The notes under the pieces are model-generated. The model searched no databases and had not been told where the DNA came from. It worked only from the letters and a program-made list of their open reading frames with translations. DNA of 48,435 nt from an uncultured Flavobacteriales bacterium (lineage in GTDB: Bacteria > Bacteroidota > Bacteroidia > Flavobacteriales_D > Sanyastnellaceae): NCBI GenBank assembly GCA_937967465.1, contig CALBSW010000011.1:1-48435 (forward strand), read 5' to 3'. Positions 17,060 to 25,400 of the stretch are shown piece after piece. A program made the position numbers and the translations under genes. The stretch's first letter is position 1, and each line of letters starts with the position of its first letter.

Positions 17060-18509
17060 GGCCGTCTGCCAACTCGGCCAACCGGTCCAGCATCTTCGTC
17101 AAATCCTCTGATTCCGTCAAGGGGTTCATCAGCGTGCAGCGCAACCACGTCTTCCCGCCAAATCGGGTCTGAACCACATATTGGGGACCCTCTTCCAGGT
17201 GCTTGCGCCGAAGCGCCTGGGTGAAGTGGTCCTGTGCCGCAGGTGTGGCATCTCGAACCGCATCCGGCAAGCAACGGAAGCACACGATGTTGGCCTCTGG
17301 CTCCATGGCCAACTCGAAGTCTGAGCGCCCTTGGATTTGATGGGCCAATTCGCGCCCGAGGCCGAACAAGCGGTCCACGAGATGCCCCCAAATGTCTTCC
17401 CCGTGTTCTTCCAGCACAGCCGCTACCCGGGTACTGAGCATGCGTTTGGTGCATTCAAACGTCCGCTTTCCAAAATTCCACCACTCAGGTTCCTCCGCAT
17501 CGCTCCAGAGGTACTCCGCAGCTTGGGTGAAGGGGAGAAAACTGTGGTCGTGCCGGCCATAGAAGAGGCCCGTGCACAAGGCCGGGACCCCCATGATCTT
17601 GTGGAAGTCCATGGCCACGCTGTGCGCCCGCTCCATGCCGCTGACCAGATGCCGGTGGGTCTCACTGAACACCGCCGGTGCTCCATGCGCCCCATCCACA
17701 TGGAACCACAGCCCTTCCTTTTCGGCAAAGTCGGCGAGAAGATTCAGGTTGTCGTACGCCCCGCTGCTCGTGGTACAAGCACTGCCCACCACCGCCACCA
17801 CCCGTCGGCCTGCGGCCCGCAAGTCCGCCAAAGCGCGCTCGAGACCGTCCGCCGTGATGTGATGGTGGTCGTCCGTGTCCACCAACCCCACGCCCGATTC
17901 TCCCCATCCCATGATGCGGACAGCGCGGTCAACGCAGTAGTGGGCTTGTTCGGACACGAGCACAGCGCCTTGACCATCGTCTCCATCCTGCCACGGATCG
18001 TGCTCCGGTCCGCTGTGCCACCGTCGGGCGGCCAGCAGGGCGACCAAATTGGCCAGGGTGCCGCCGTGACACATCACGCCACCGCACCCCTCCGGCATGC
18101 CCATGCGGCGACCCAAACGCGCCATGAGCACCTCCTCCATCGCAGAATTCGTCGGGCCCATCTCGTAGATGGCCCCCCCATTGTTGAGCAAATCCGTCAC
18201 CATGCCCACCAGCGCGCCTTCCGGAAACGGCACCGCCACTTGATGTCCCATGTATCGGGGGTCCTGCAGGCGGTTGGAGCGTGCGATCACCTCGCGCATC
18301 AGCGCGGGCAGCCCTTGCGGCTGGTCAAGTCGCGTCTGCCAATGGACGCGCTCCACCTCGGGCTCCGTCCAAGGCATGGAGACCTCGTCTGATTGTGACT
18401 GGGCGCGCTGGAGGTGCTGGACCAGATCATCCAAGACCTCTTGGCCCAACCGCGCGAACCGCTTTGGGTCGTATGCCGCGGCCAGCGCCGGGTGAATGGG
18501 CTTCAACAT
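17046..18509 (-). CDS. PLP-dependent group II decarboxylase family protein
   Basis: 487 aa. The fold-type I group II decarboxylase features are present: GPTNSAMEEVL at about 118, CHGGTLANLVAL at 147, a PLP-stacking His190 in SEQAHYCVDRA, Asp272 in FHVDGAHGA, and the Schiff-base Lys304 in AMDFHKIMGVP. The family includes glutamate, diaminobutyrate and aromatic amino acid decarboxylases; the Asn-rich N-terminal region (RYMGHQVAVPFP) resembles the diaminobutyrate/cysteine-sulfinate branch. I cannot settle the substrate. Monocistronic, overlapping glmS tail to tail. Confidence 0.85.
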   Translation of the reverse strand: MLKPIHPALAAAYDPKRFARLGQEVLDDLVQHLQRAQSQSDEVSMPWTEPEVERVHWQTRLDQPQGLPALMREVIARSNRLQDPRYMGHQVAVPFPEGALVGMVTDLLNNGGAIYEMGPTNSAMEEVLMARLGRRMGMPEGCGGVMCHGGTLANLVALLAARRWHSGPEHDPWQDGDDGQGAVLVSEQAHYCVDRAVRIMGWGESGVGLVDTDDHHHITADGLERALADLRAAGRRVVAVVGSACTTSSGAYDNLNLLADFAEKEGLWFHVDGAHGAPAVFSETHRHLVSGMERAHSVAMDFHKIMGVPALCTGLFYGRHDHSFLPFTQAAEYLWSDAEEPEWWNFGKRTFECTKRMLSTRVAAVLEEHGEDIWGHLVDRLFGLGRELAHQIQGRSDFELAMEPEANIVCFRCLPDAVRDATPAAQDHFTQALRRKHLEEGPQYVVQTRFGGKTWLRCTLMNPLTESEDLTKMLDRLAELADGLTRP

Positions 18510-18541
18510 GGCTCGAAAATCCGCAGAAAATCCCCGGTTTG

Positions 18542-18561
18542 CACAGCTTTGGGAAGCTGTG
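18542..18561. other. Perfect short hairpin in the leader between divergent genes
   Basis: CACAGCTT (18542-18549) and AAGCTGTG (18554-18561) form an uninterrupted 8-bp stem with the loop TGGG. A further weak dyad, CCACA/TGTGG, lies at 18586-18603. Both sit between the start of the decarboxylase gene and the barrel-protein gene, where an operator or 5' UTR structure would be expected. Confidence 0.45.
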
Positions 18562-18679
18562 TCAACCCTTTTCAGGAAAAGCAGTCCACATTCTCATTTG
18601 TGGAAAAAGCGTGGATATGTCTAGGTCGGTCCACGGAATTGCTTTTCTTGCGGCCGAAATCCATTTCTGAACCTACAAG

Positions 18680-19624
18680 ATGAAGCACATCCTGTCTGCC
18701 CTCGCCTTGGTTGCCCTTTTCGCAGTCACGGCCAACGCCCAGAAGCAATTCGGTGGCGAGCACAACATCGAACTCCAGTTCACGCCGCTTGGTGACAGCC
18801 CTGTTGACGGCACCACCATCAAGTACCGGAACTTCACCGACGAAGAGTCCGCGTTCCGTTTGAGCGTGACCTTCAACAGCACCAACGACAAGTCCATCGG
18901 ATTCCGTGAATTCGACTTCAACGGTGTTGGTCGTCCGGAGCCTTACTTCAGCATCATGCCCGACGGCACGATCATCGAAGGTGGTATCCCTGCCATCGCT
19001 GGCGCTTACGTGACCTCTGGTGACGACGAGATCCCCAGCCCGGACCTCTACGACACGTTCAGCCAGAGCACCTGGATGATCGCACCGGGTTACGAGAAGC
19101 ACTTCGACGCTGGTGGTGACCGCCTCAGCCCGTACGTCGGTTTCGAAATCGGCTACGGTGTGAGCAGCTCCTCCTTCGAGCAGGAGTTCTGGAGCGCAGA
19201 CGACGAAAACCAGGTCGGTGACCAGGACCAGTACATCGTCTGGACCCAGACCATCAGCCAAAGCTCCAGCATGTTCAAGCTCGGTCTCGTGACCGGTTTC
19301 GACGCCTACCTCACCGACTACCTGTACATGGGTGCGGAGTGCGGCCTCGGCTTCATGAGCTCCAAAGTCAATGACATGGAGATCGCCGCGACCGACAACG
19401 TGGCGTACAACCTCTTCTGGGGAACGCAGAACGCCGTCGACCCGAGCGACCTCACCGAGATGCCGGCTCCCATCCAGGGCAGCGTGGACCTCGTCGGTCA
19501 TGCCTACAGCGGCCAGCACCCGGCCAACATCAACGACCGTCCTTTCTGGACCGGTACGCAGCAGGGTGGCGCCCTCGGAACCCAGTTCCAGGCCCAGCTC
19601 CGCCTCGGCTACCTCTTCCAGTAA
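18680..19624 (+). CDS. Outer-membrane beta-barrel protein
   Basis: 314 aa. The signal peptide is MKHILSALALVALFAVTANAQ. The mature protein is built of alternating strands with aromatic girdle residues, such as SPYVGFEIGYGVSSSS and YLYMGAECGLGFMSS, and ends in LRLGYLFQ, close to the barrel C-terminal signal. There is no TonB box, plug or OmpA-like domain. It resembles small Bacteroidota porin-like or surface barrels, but I cannot name a family. Codon use favours GGT, CGT and CTC more than in the neighbours, consistent with high expression. A strong terminator follows. Confidence 0.8.
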   Translation: MKHILSALALVALFAVTANAQKQFGGEHNIELQFTPLGDSPVDGTTIKYRNFTDEESAFRLSVTFNSTNDKSIGFREFDFNGVGRPEPYFSIMPDGTIIEGGIPAIAGAYVTSGDDEIPSPDLYDTFSQSTWMIAPGYEKHFDAGGDRLSPYVGFEIGYGVSSSSFEQEFWSADDENQVGDQDQYIVWTQTISQSSSMFKLGLVTGFDAYLTDYLYMGAECGLGFMSSKVNDMEIAATDNVAYNLFWGTQNAVDPSDLTEMPAPIQGSVDLVGHAYSGQHPANINDRPFWTGTQQGGALGTQFQAQLRLGYLFQ

Positions 19625-19646
19625 TCGGAAGCCAACCTCTTTCGAG

Positions 19647-19675
19647 AAGCCCCGCCCTCACCGGCGGGGCTTTTC
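19647..19675 (+). terminator. Rho-independent terminator after the barrel-protein gene
   Basis: AAGCCCCGCC (19647-19656) pairs perfectly with GGCGGGGCTT (19663-19672) around the loop CTCACC, followed by TTCTTTTG. It lies 22 bp after the stop codon. Confidence 0.85.
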
Positions 19676-19739
19676 TTTTGCACCCGATTCTTTTGGGTCC
19701 GGGGTTGTCACACTCTTTCGGTTGCGTCAACTTGGCCCC

Positions 19740-20513
19740 ATGGCCCTGCGCATCGAACTCGACCATCAAGGACACACCTGGAAGGCCCATGGCGACCCTG
19801 TGGACCTCAGCGTGCCGATCAACCCACACAGCGGCCTTCCCCGCGCTTGGTACAAGGGACCCGCAACAGCTGAGCCCGTCCGAGCGGACGGATGGACGGG
19901 GTCGGTCGCCGAAGGTGGCAGCGTCAATTTTCGAGACCTCACCTTCAATCCGCACGCACACGGCACACACACCGAGACGCGTGAACACATCCGCGACACC
20001 TTCCACCCTGTCGACGCCCTTGCCCGATCGGCCTCCCTTCCTTTTCTGATCCCCGCCCTGCTCGTGGAAGCGCCACCAGAATCCCGAGGAGAAGACGCCG
20101 TCATCCCTGTGTCCGCTCTCGACGCAGTTCGATCCTCTCTGGACCAACTCCAACCGAAGGCCGTCATCCTCCGTTGCACCATAGGCAACGTCCAACGCGA
20201 TTGGAGCCATTCCAATCCACCCTACCTCGCCGACGGGTTCGCCGACGCCTTGGTCGCCGCCGGGGTCCAACATTTGCTGTTGGACTTGCCGAGTGTCGAC
20301 CGAGAGCAGGATGGGGGCGTTTTAAGGGCCCACCACGCCTTTTTCGGCAGTGACGCGTCACCTCGTCAGTCGGCCACCATTTCGGAGCTCCTGTGCGTAC
20401 CGAAATCGCTTCAGCCAGGACCGGGCCTTCTGGCGATGCAAGTCGCCCCATTCGTCAACGACGCGGCCCCTTCCAGACCGGTGTTCTTCCCGGCTGTGGT
20501 ATCCGCGATTTGA
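19740..20513 (+). CDS. Cyclase/kynurenine formamidase-like metal-dependent hydrolase
   Basis: 257 aa. The start MALRIELDHQGH at 19740 is the first ATG after the terminator. The metal-binding motif HAHGTHTE at residues 72-79 matches the cyclase-family HxGTHxD/E signature, here with Glu at the last position. Upstream, DLSVPINPHSG is the usual N-terminal strand. The C-terminal half has LLLDLPSVDRE and AHHAFFG, the equivalents of the second metal or substrate loop. Relatives hydrolyse N-formylkynurenine or cyclic amides; the substrate here is unknown. It appears monocistronic. Confidence 0.8.
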   Translation: MALRIELDHQGHTWKAHGDPVDLSVPINPHSGLPRAWYKGPATAEPVRADGWTGSVAEGGSVNFRDLTFNPHAHGTHTETREHIRDTFHPVDALARSASLPFLIPALLVEAPPESRGEDAVIPVSALDAVRSSLDQLQPKAVILRCTIGNVQRDWSHSNPPYLADGFADALVAAGVQHLLLDLPSVDREQDGGVLRAHHAFFGSDASPRQSATISELLCVPKSLQPGPGLLAMQVAPFVNDAAPSRPVFFPAVVSAI

Positions 20514-20539
20514 ACCCTCCCCGATCCGCGGTCAAATGA

Positions 20540-20567
20540 AAAGGCCCACCCTTGCGGGCAGGCCTTT
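20540..20567. terminator. Terminator between the cyclase-family gene and susD
   Basis: AAAGGCC (20540-20546) pairs with GGCCTTT (20561-20567); the interior CCC/GGG adds pairs around TTGC. On the minus strand the stem ends in CCTTTTCATTTG, so it probably ends the susCD transcript, whose stop codon is at 20596-20598. It may also serve the plus-strand gene. Confidence 0.75.
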
Positions 20568-20595
20568 CCTGAATGTTGTGAATCGCAGGTGAACC

Positions 20596-22065
20596 TCAGT
20601 TCACGTCCCACCAGAGCTTGGTGTTGAGACCATCCTCACCACCGAGGGCAGTCACACCGGACTCGTAACCTGGGCCATTGAGCGTCTGCTCATCCAGCGG
20701 GTAGTAGAAACGGGCTGGAACGCTGCCATCTCCATCGAGGGCACCGCTGGCGCATTCGTTGAGCGTGGGCTCGTCCAAACGGCGGTACTCCGCCCAAGCC
20801 TCGTGTCCCTGCATGTAGAGCGCGGCCCACTTCTGAGCACCAATGCGCTGCTTCCACTGGCAAGGATCGTAAGCGACATCAGCTTGAGCGAGGTAAGCAT
20901 TGATGGCGTCTGCATCCGTCAAGCCCCACCACTGCATGCTCAGCGTCACCGCCGCATTGTAGTGGCCTGCTGCATCAAGCGGCGTGTTGCCCCATCCGCG
21001 CTCCGCGGCCTCGGCGCACAGGAAGTGCGTCTGGGCTGCGTCGAAGAAGATGCCCGGGAAGTCACCCGCCAAGATGGCGTCACCACGCTGGGAAACGTCA
21101 CCAAAGTCGGTCACAGCGGCGCTGTCCTCGGACAAACCGTAGACCTCACCGATGAAGGTTCCCGTGTTGGCGGCTTCATTGAAGTACACACCGAGACGCG
21201 GGTCGTTCATCGCCGTCAGCCAATCCACCATGGTGTTGGAAGCCGCGAAGTCGTTGCGCGTCTTGTAGTCCTCGTTGATGGGGTGGTTGTTCGGCGCAGC
21301 GTTGATGTAGGGGAACTGGGCGTTCTCCTCATTGGCCGCGATGATCATGCCACCGTCGAGCGCCGCCTCACCCACAATCTGGGCTTGGTCGGGTGCCACA
21401 TCGGACATGCGCATGGCCACACGGAGCTTCAGGGTGTTGGCGAACTTCTCCCACATCATCATGTCGCCACCGTAGACCTGGTCGCCTTGCGGGCCCGGGC
21501 CGTCGTCCATGGACGTCATGGCGTCGTCAATGAGGGTGAGAATGCCGTTGTACACGGTCTGCTGGTCGTCGTAGAGCGGAGTCGTGTTGTCCACGCCCTG
21601 CAACGCCTGGGTCATCGGGATCGGTCCCCATGCGTCGGTCAGCATCTGGTAGGTCCAGGCCTGCAGCAGCTTCGCCACCGCAATCTGGTTGCCATTGCTT
21701 CCGAAACCAGAAACGTCATCCGGCGTGTCCGTGTTCAGGTCAATGATGGTCTGCAAATCCTGCAGAGGGCCCGCATAGAAGTCGCGCCAGCTGGCGTTGG
21801 TGACCTCGGTACGGAACGCGTAACGGCTCTCGTTGGAGTACTGGTTGGAGGACCAGTACTGGGCGAGTTGCATGCCGCGGCGGCTGCCCCAGAAGGAGTC
21901 GTTCATCTCATCCATGATGCGCTTCTGGGAAGCGGTCAGGAGGAAGCCCGGGGAGACGGAAGCCGGCTCGTTCGGGTTGGTGTTCAGGTCCTCGAAATCC
22001 TTCGTGCATCCCGTGAAGGCGATGGCGATGGCGAGGCCGGCGAGAAGGAAAATGTTCTTGTTCAT
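20596..22065 (-). CDS. SusD/RagB-family nutrient-binding lipoprotein
   Basis: 489 aa. The lipoprotein signal MNKNIFLLAGLAIAIAFTGC ends at Cys20, followed by the typical TKDFEDLNTNPNEPASVSPG. Central TPR-like helices include WEKFANTLKLRVAMRMSD and YKTRNDFAASNTMVDWL, which fit the SusD-like 2 branch. It should be surface-anchored and cap the adjacent SusC pore, delivering glycan or peptide ligands. It is 28 bp downstream of susC on the same strand. No glycosidase, protease or anti-sigma gene accompanies the pair, so the ligand cannot be inferred. Confidence 0.93.
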   Translation of the reverse strand: MNKNIFLLAGLAIAIAFTGCTKDFEDLNTNPNEPASVSPGFLLTASQKRIMDEMNDSFWGSRRGMQLAQYWSSNQYSNESRYAFRTEVTNASWRDFYAGPLQDLQTIIDLNTDTPDDVSGFGSNGNQIAVAKLLQAWTYQMLTDAWGPIPMTQALQGVDNTTPLYDDQQTVYNGILTLIDDAMTSMDDGPGPQGDQVYGGDMMMWEKFANTLKLRVAMRMSDVAPDQAQIVGEAALDGGMIIAANEENAQFPYINAAPNNHPINEDYKTRNDFAASNTMVDWLTAMNDPRLGVYFNEAANTGTFIGEVYGLSEDSAAVTDFGDVSQRGDAILAGDFPGIFFDAAQTHFLCAEAAERGWGNTPLDAAGHYNAAVTLSMQWWGLTDADAINAYLAQADVAYDPCQWKQRIGAQKWAALYMQGHEAWAEYRRLDEPTLNECASGALDGDGSVPARFYYPLDEQTLNGPGYESGVTALGGEDGLNTKLWWDVN

Positions 22066-22093
22066 GTCCTAATGTTTTCCGGGTTGTGGGGAA

Positions 22094-25000
22094 TCAGAGG
22101 CCGAACTTGAGGTTCACGCCGATGGTGCGCTCCGCGGGGAGCTGACCGCCTTCGAAGCCCTGGACGTTGGAGGCCGACGTGGCCACTTCCGGGTCGATGT
22201 GCGGGACGTTCTTGTGCAGGATGGCCAGGTTGCGACCGAAGACACCGATGCTCACGTTGCTGAAGGGGGTGTCCTCCACCATGTCCGCCGGGAGGCTGTA
22301 GTCGAGGCGCATTTCGCGAAGCTTCACGAAGCTGGCGTCGTACTGGTCCGCAGCGTGGATCACGTAACCCTGGTTGGAGAAGAAGTGGCTCTGCGGGTTG
22401 ATCGCGACCGTGTTGGCCTCACCCGTCGTGGCGTTCACGCCTTCCACCACCACACCGGCGTAGTCGGCGGCACGCATGTCGTTGCCGTCTTCGTCAAACA
22501 CCGTCTCGGCGAGGGTACCAGAGTACTTGCCCCACTGGTTGGAGTAGCTGTGCAAGGAACCGCCGTTCTGGAAGTCCACGAGGGCGTAGAAGCTCAGGTT
22601 CTTGTAGTCGAGCGTGGTATACACACCGCCAGTGAAGTTCGGCAGGATGGTGCCCAGCGGAACGACTTCGTCAGTGCGGAGGTAGTAACCCGCGTCGTCG
22701 ACCAGCTTGTTGCCGGCTTCGTCATACTGGTAATCGTAGCCGTAGAAGGTGCCCAGCGGCTGTCCAGGACGCGCCTCGAGGGTCACGCCGAAGAGGCTCG
22801 TGTAACGGATGTTCTCGACGCCATCGGCGAGCTCGAGCAACTCGTTCTGGTTCTTGGCGAAGTTGGCGCCGATGTCCCAACGGAGGTCGTCCGTCTGAAC
22901 CACGGTCGCAGCCAAGCTGAGCTCGATGCCCTTGTTGCTGGTTTTGCCCGCATTCAGCACGGCAGAGCTGTAGCCGCTCGCGGCGGAGACCGGGACGTTG
23001 AAGATCAGGTCCTCCGTGGTGCTGTTGTAGTAGGTGAAGTCGAAACGAACACGGTCAAGGAACAGGTTCAATTCGACACCAGCCTCCCAGCTGCTCGTCT
23101 TCTCAGGACGGAGGTTCGGGTTGTTCTGGGCGTTCGGCACCGTGGCGGAACCGCTGTTGCCAAAGTTGGTGTTGACCGCGTAGGTCGTGGACGTGCGGTA
23201 CGGGTCCGTGTCGTTTCCGACCTGGGCCCAACCGAGGCGAACCTTGGCGAAGCTGATGGCGTCCACGTCGAGGTCCTCGCTGAGGATGTAGCTGGCCGTT
23301 GCGGACGGGTAGAAGTAACTGTTGTTGTCCTCGGGAAGGGTGGAGCTCCAGTCGTTGCGGCCCGTCAGGTCCACATAGAACTTGCGCTGGTAGCCGAAGC
23401 TGGCGCTGGCCAGCACGGAGTTGACCTTCTTGGTGCTGGTGAAGTCCCCCACCTCGTAGCCGTCAGCACCGTTGTTGACGGTGTAGAGACCCGGGGTGTT
23501 CAAACCACCGAGGGTGTAGGCGTTCAGGCGCTTGTAGTTGCGGATCCGCTGGTTGACACCCACGAAACCGGTCAAGTTCAGGTCATCGCTCAGGTCATCG
23601 GCGAAGTTCAAGTAGGCGTCGAGGTTGGTCTCCTGCAGCTGGCGGGTGGCCTCGCTGTAGGAGCTCTCACGCACACCACCGACGGCAATGCGCTCTTCGC
23701 GGCGGTCGATGTAGAAGTCGCTCAGGGCGCGGCCCATCAAGCTGAACTTGTCGTTGATCTTGTACTTCATCGTGATGTTTCCGAAGACGCGATCACGCTG
23801 GTCGTTCTGCACGTTCTCGTAACGCTCCCAGAACGGGTTGTCGAAGTAGTTCGGGTTCGGGTCCGTCGTGCTCAGGCGGTTCCAGGTCCGCTGCGTTCCA
23901 TCCGGATTGCGGTAGTTGCGCAGGCGGTCCATGTCAAGCTGACGCTGGAACCACTGGGTGAACTGGGACATCACGGACTCGCCGTAACCCGTCAGCGGAC
24001 GGCCGTTTCCCTTGGCTTGCACGTAGTTGGCAGAGACGCTGGCCTCGAGGTCCTCGCTCACCTGCTGGCTTCCGGAGAAGCTCAAGGTGTTGCGGTCCAA
24101 GGAGCTGTTCTCGTAGACACCGGTCTGATCGTGGTTGGTGTAGCTCAGGCGGAAGGAGCTCTCATCCGTGGCGCCGGTCACGCTGACGTTGTTGGTCAGG
24201 GTCACACCCGTCTGGAAGAAGTCGGCCACGTTGTTCGGGTTGGCCTCCCAAGGGCGGGCCACACCGAAGTCCTCATCGCCCGCGTAGTCGTACCAACTGT
24301 CCCAGTGGCGCACGGACTGACCGCTCAGCGCAGGACCCCAGCTGCCGTCCAACGCGTAGTTGGGAACGTAGGATCCGTCAGGCAAGGTGTCGGCCCAAGA
24401 CTGGCTCGGTCCACCACCATAGCTGTTCTGGTAGTCTGGAAGAACGTACACGTTGTTGAAGGCCACACCGCTGTTCACGCTGATGCCAATGCCGCGCTTG
24501 CCGGCGGCCTGGTAGCCCTTGCCGGACTTGGTCGTGATGACGATGGCGCCGTTGGATGCACGGGAACCGTACAAGGCAGCTGCCGCCGGGCCCTTCAGCA
24601 CGGAAACACTCTCAATGTCGTCCGGGTTGAGGTCTTGAATGGCGTTTCCGTAGTCGTATCCACCCACGGAACGCTGCTGGTTGCCGCTGGAGTAATCGGC
24701 GTTGTCCATCGGGACACCGTCCACCACGAAGAGGGGTTGGTTGTCACCGGTGATGGAGCTCGCACCGCGAAGCAGCACTTTGGAAGACGATCCAATGGAT
24801 GTTCCGGACGTCACCTGAACACCGGCAATCTTTCCGGTTAGGGAACGCACGACGTTCTCGGTCTTGGCGTCGGTGAAGGCGTCGTTTCCGAGCTCTTGCA
24901 CGGCATAACCCAAGGCCTTCTTCTCACGGCTCACACCCAGGGCCGTCACCACCACTTCGTCCAAGGCCACGCCGCTCTCCAGCGCCACGTCCATGGCACC

Positions 25001-25252
25001 GCCGGTCACTTCCTTCCGGACCGTGTTGTAGCCCACAAAGCTGTAGACCAACACATCGCCCGTGGCCGCATTGATCTTGTACATGCCATCCATATCAGTG
25101 ATGACTCCTGTGCCGCTGCCTTCCACGATCACCGCCACACCGGGCAGCGTTTCACCGGACTTGGCGTCGGTCACCTTACCGGCCACACTCTGGGCGAAGG
25201 CCGCGGAGGCCATCAAGCACCAAGCTGCCGTCAGCAGGAATAGGTTCCTCAT
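22094..25252 (-). CDS. SusC/RagA-family TonB-dependent outer-membrane transporter
   Basis: 1052 aa. Signal peptide at residues 1-20, then a carboxypeptidase-regulatory-like domain at about 22-100 (VAGKVTDAKSGETLPGVAV), the SusC junction VVTALGVSREKKALGYAVQE, and the plug domain to about 235 with SRASNGAIVITTKSGKG. The 22-strand barrel follows, ending IGVNLKFGL. There is no N-terminal STN domain, so signalling through an anti-sigma factor is not expected. It forms the energised uptake pore for the ligand bound by the SusD partner. The codon pattern is uniform and strongly biased, consistent with abundant expression. Confidence 0.96.
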   Translation of the reverse strand: MRNLFLLTAAWCLMASAAFAQSVAGKVTDAKSGETLPGVAVIVEGSGTGVITDMDGMYKINAATGDVLVYSFVGYNTVRKEVTGGAMDVALESGVALDEVVVTALGVSREKKALGYAVQELGNDAFTDAKTENVVRSLTGKIAGVQVTSGTSIGSSSKVLLRGASSITGDNQPLFVVDGVPMDNADYSSGNQQRSVGGYDYGNAIQDLNPDDIESVSVLKGPAAAALYGSRASNGAIVITTKSGKGYQAAGKRGIGISVNSGVAFNNVYVLPDYQNSYGGGPSQSWADTLPDGSYVPNYALDGSWGPALSGQSVRHWDSWYDYAGDEDFGVARPWEANPNNVADFFQTGVTLTNNVSVTGATDESSFRLSYTNHDQTGVYENSSLDRNTLSFSGSQQVSEDLEASVSANYVQAKGNGRPLTGYGESVMSQFTQWFQRQLDMDRLRNYRNPDGTQRTWNRLSTTDPNPNYFDNPFWERYENVQNDQRDRVFGNITMKYKINDKFSLMGRALSDFYIDRREERIAVGGVRESSYSEATRQLQETNLDAYLNFADDLSDDLNLTGFVGVNQRIRNYKRLNAYTLGGLNTPGLYTVNNGADGYEVGDFTSTKKVNSVLASASFGYQRKFYVDLTGRNDWSSTLPEDNNSYFYPSATASYILSEDLDVDAISFAKVRLGWAQVGNDTDPYRTSTTYAVNTNFGNSGSATVPNAQNNPNLRPEKTSSWEAGVELNLFLDRVRFDFTYYNSTTEDLIFNVPVSAASGYSSAVLNAGKTSNKGIELSLAATVVQTDDLRWDIGANFAKNQNELLELADGVENIRYTSLFGVTLEARPGQPLGTFYGYDYQYDEAGNKLVDDAGYYLRTDEVVPLGTILPNFTGGVYTTLDYKNLSFYALVDFQNGGSLHSYSNQWGKYSGTLAETVFDEDGNDMRAADYAGVVVEGVNATTGEANTVAINPQSHFFSNQGYVIHAADQYDASFVKLREMRLDYSLPADMVEDTPFSNVSIGVFGRNLAILHKNVPHIDPEVATSASNVQGFEGGQLPAERTIGVNLKFGL

Positions 25253-25334
25253 TTCTGTTCTTTTAGAATTGGTTCTTCGGTCGAACGAGATTCAACCAAT
25301 TCGCAAACAAGGAATTTTAACGGAACTCCAACGC

Positions 25335-25350
25335 ATAGGAGTCCTCCTAT
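25335..25350. promoter_or_regulatory. Near-perfect palindrome upstream of susC
   Basis: ATAGGAG (25335-25341) and CTCCTAT (25344-25350) are inverted copies separated by TC, about 83 bp upstream of the susC start. On the minus strand a weak promoter-like pair (TTG at 25331-25329, CTTGTTTG at 25311-25304) lies just downstream. This is the position expected for an operator, but no regulator gene is nearby. Confidence 0.35.
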
Positions 25351-25361
25351 AATTCACCTGA

Positions 25362-25400
25362 GTTTTGTTGAAAACCTTGGGGTCAACCCTTCAACAAAAC
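25362..25400 (-). other. 11-bp inverted repeat at the end of the NtrY-like kinase gene
   Basis: GTTTTGTTGAA (25362-25372) and TTCAACAAAAC (25390-25400) are perfect inverted copies around 17 bp, and the second copy includes the last codons of the kinase gene. It would fold at the 3' end of the long ATP-synthase-block transcript. There is no U-run after it on the minus strand, so it may protect the 3' end or terminate weakly. Confidence 0.5.

Noticed and set aside
22199..24841. Very long open frame antisense to susC (880 codons)
   Set aside because: It is a shadow of the high-GC, strongly biased susC codons: no family features, low-complexity Val/Arg/His-rich product, and no start signal.
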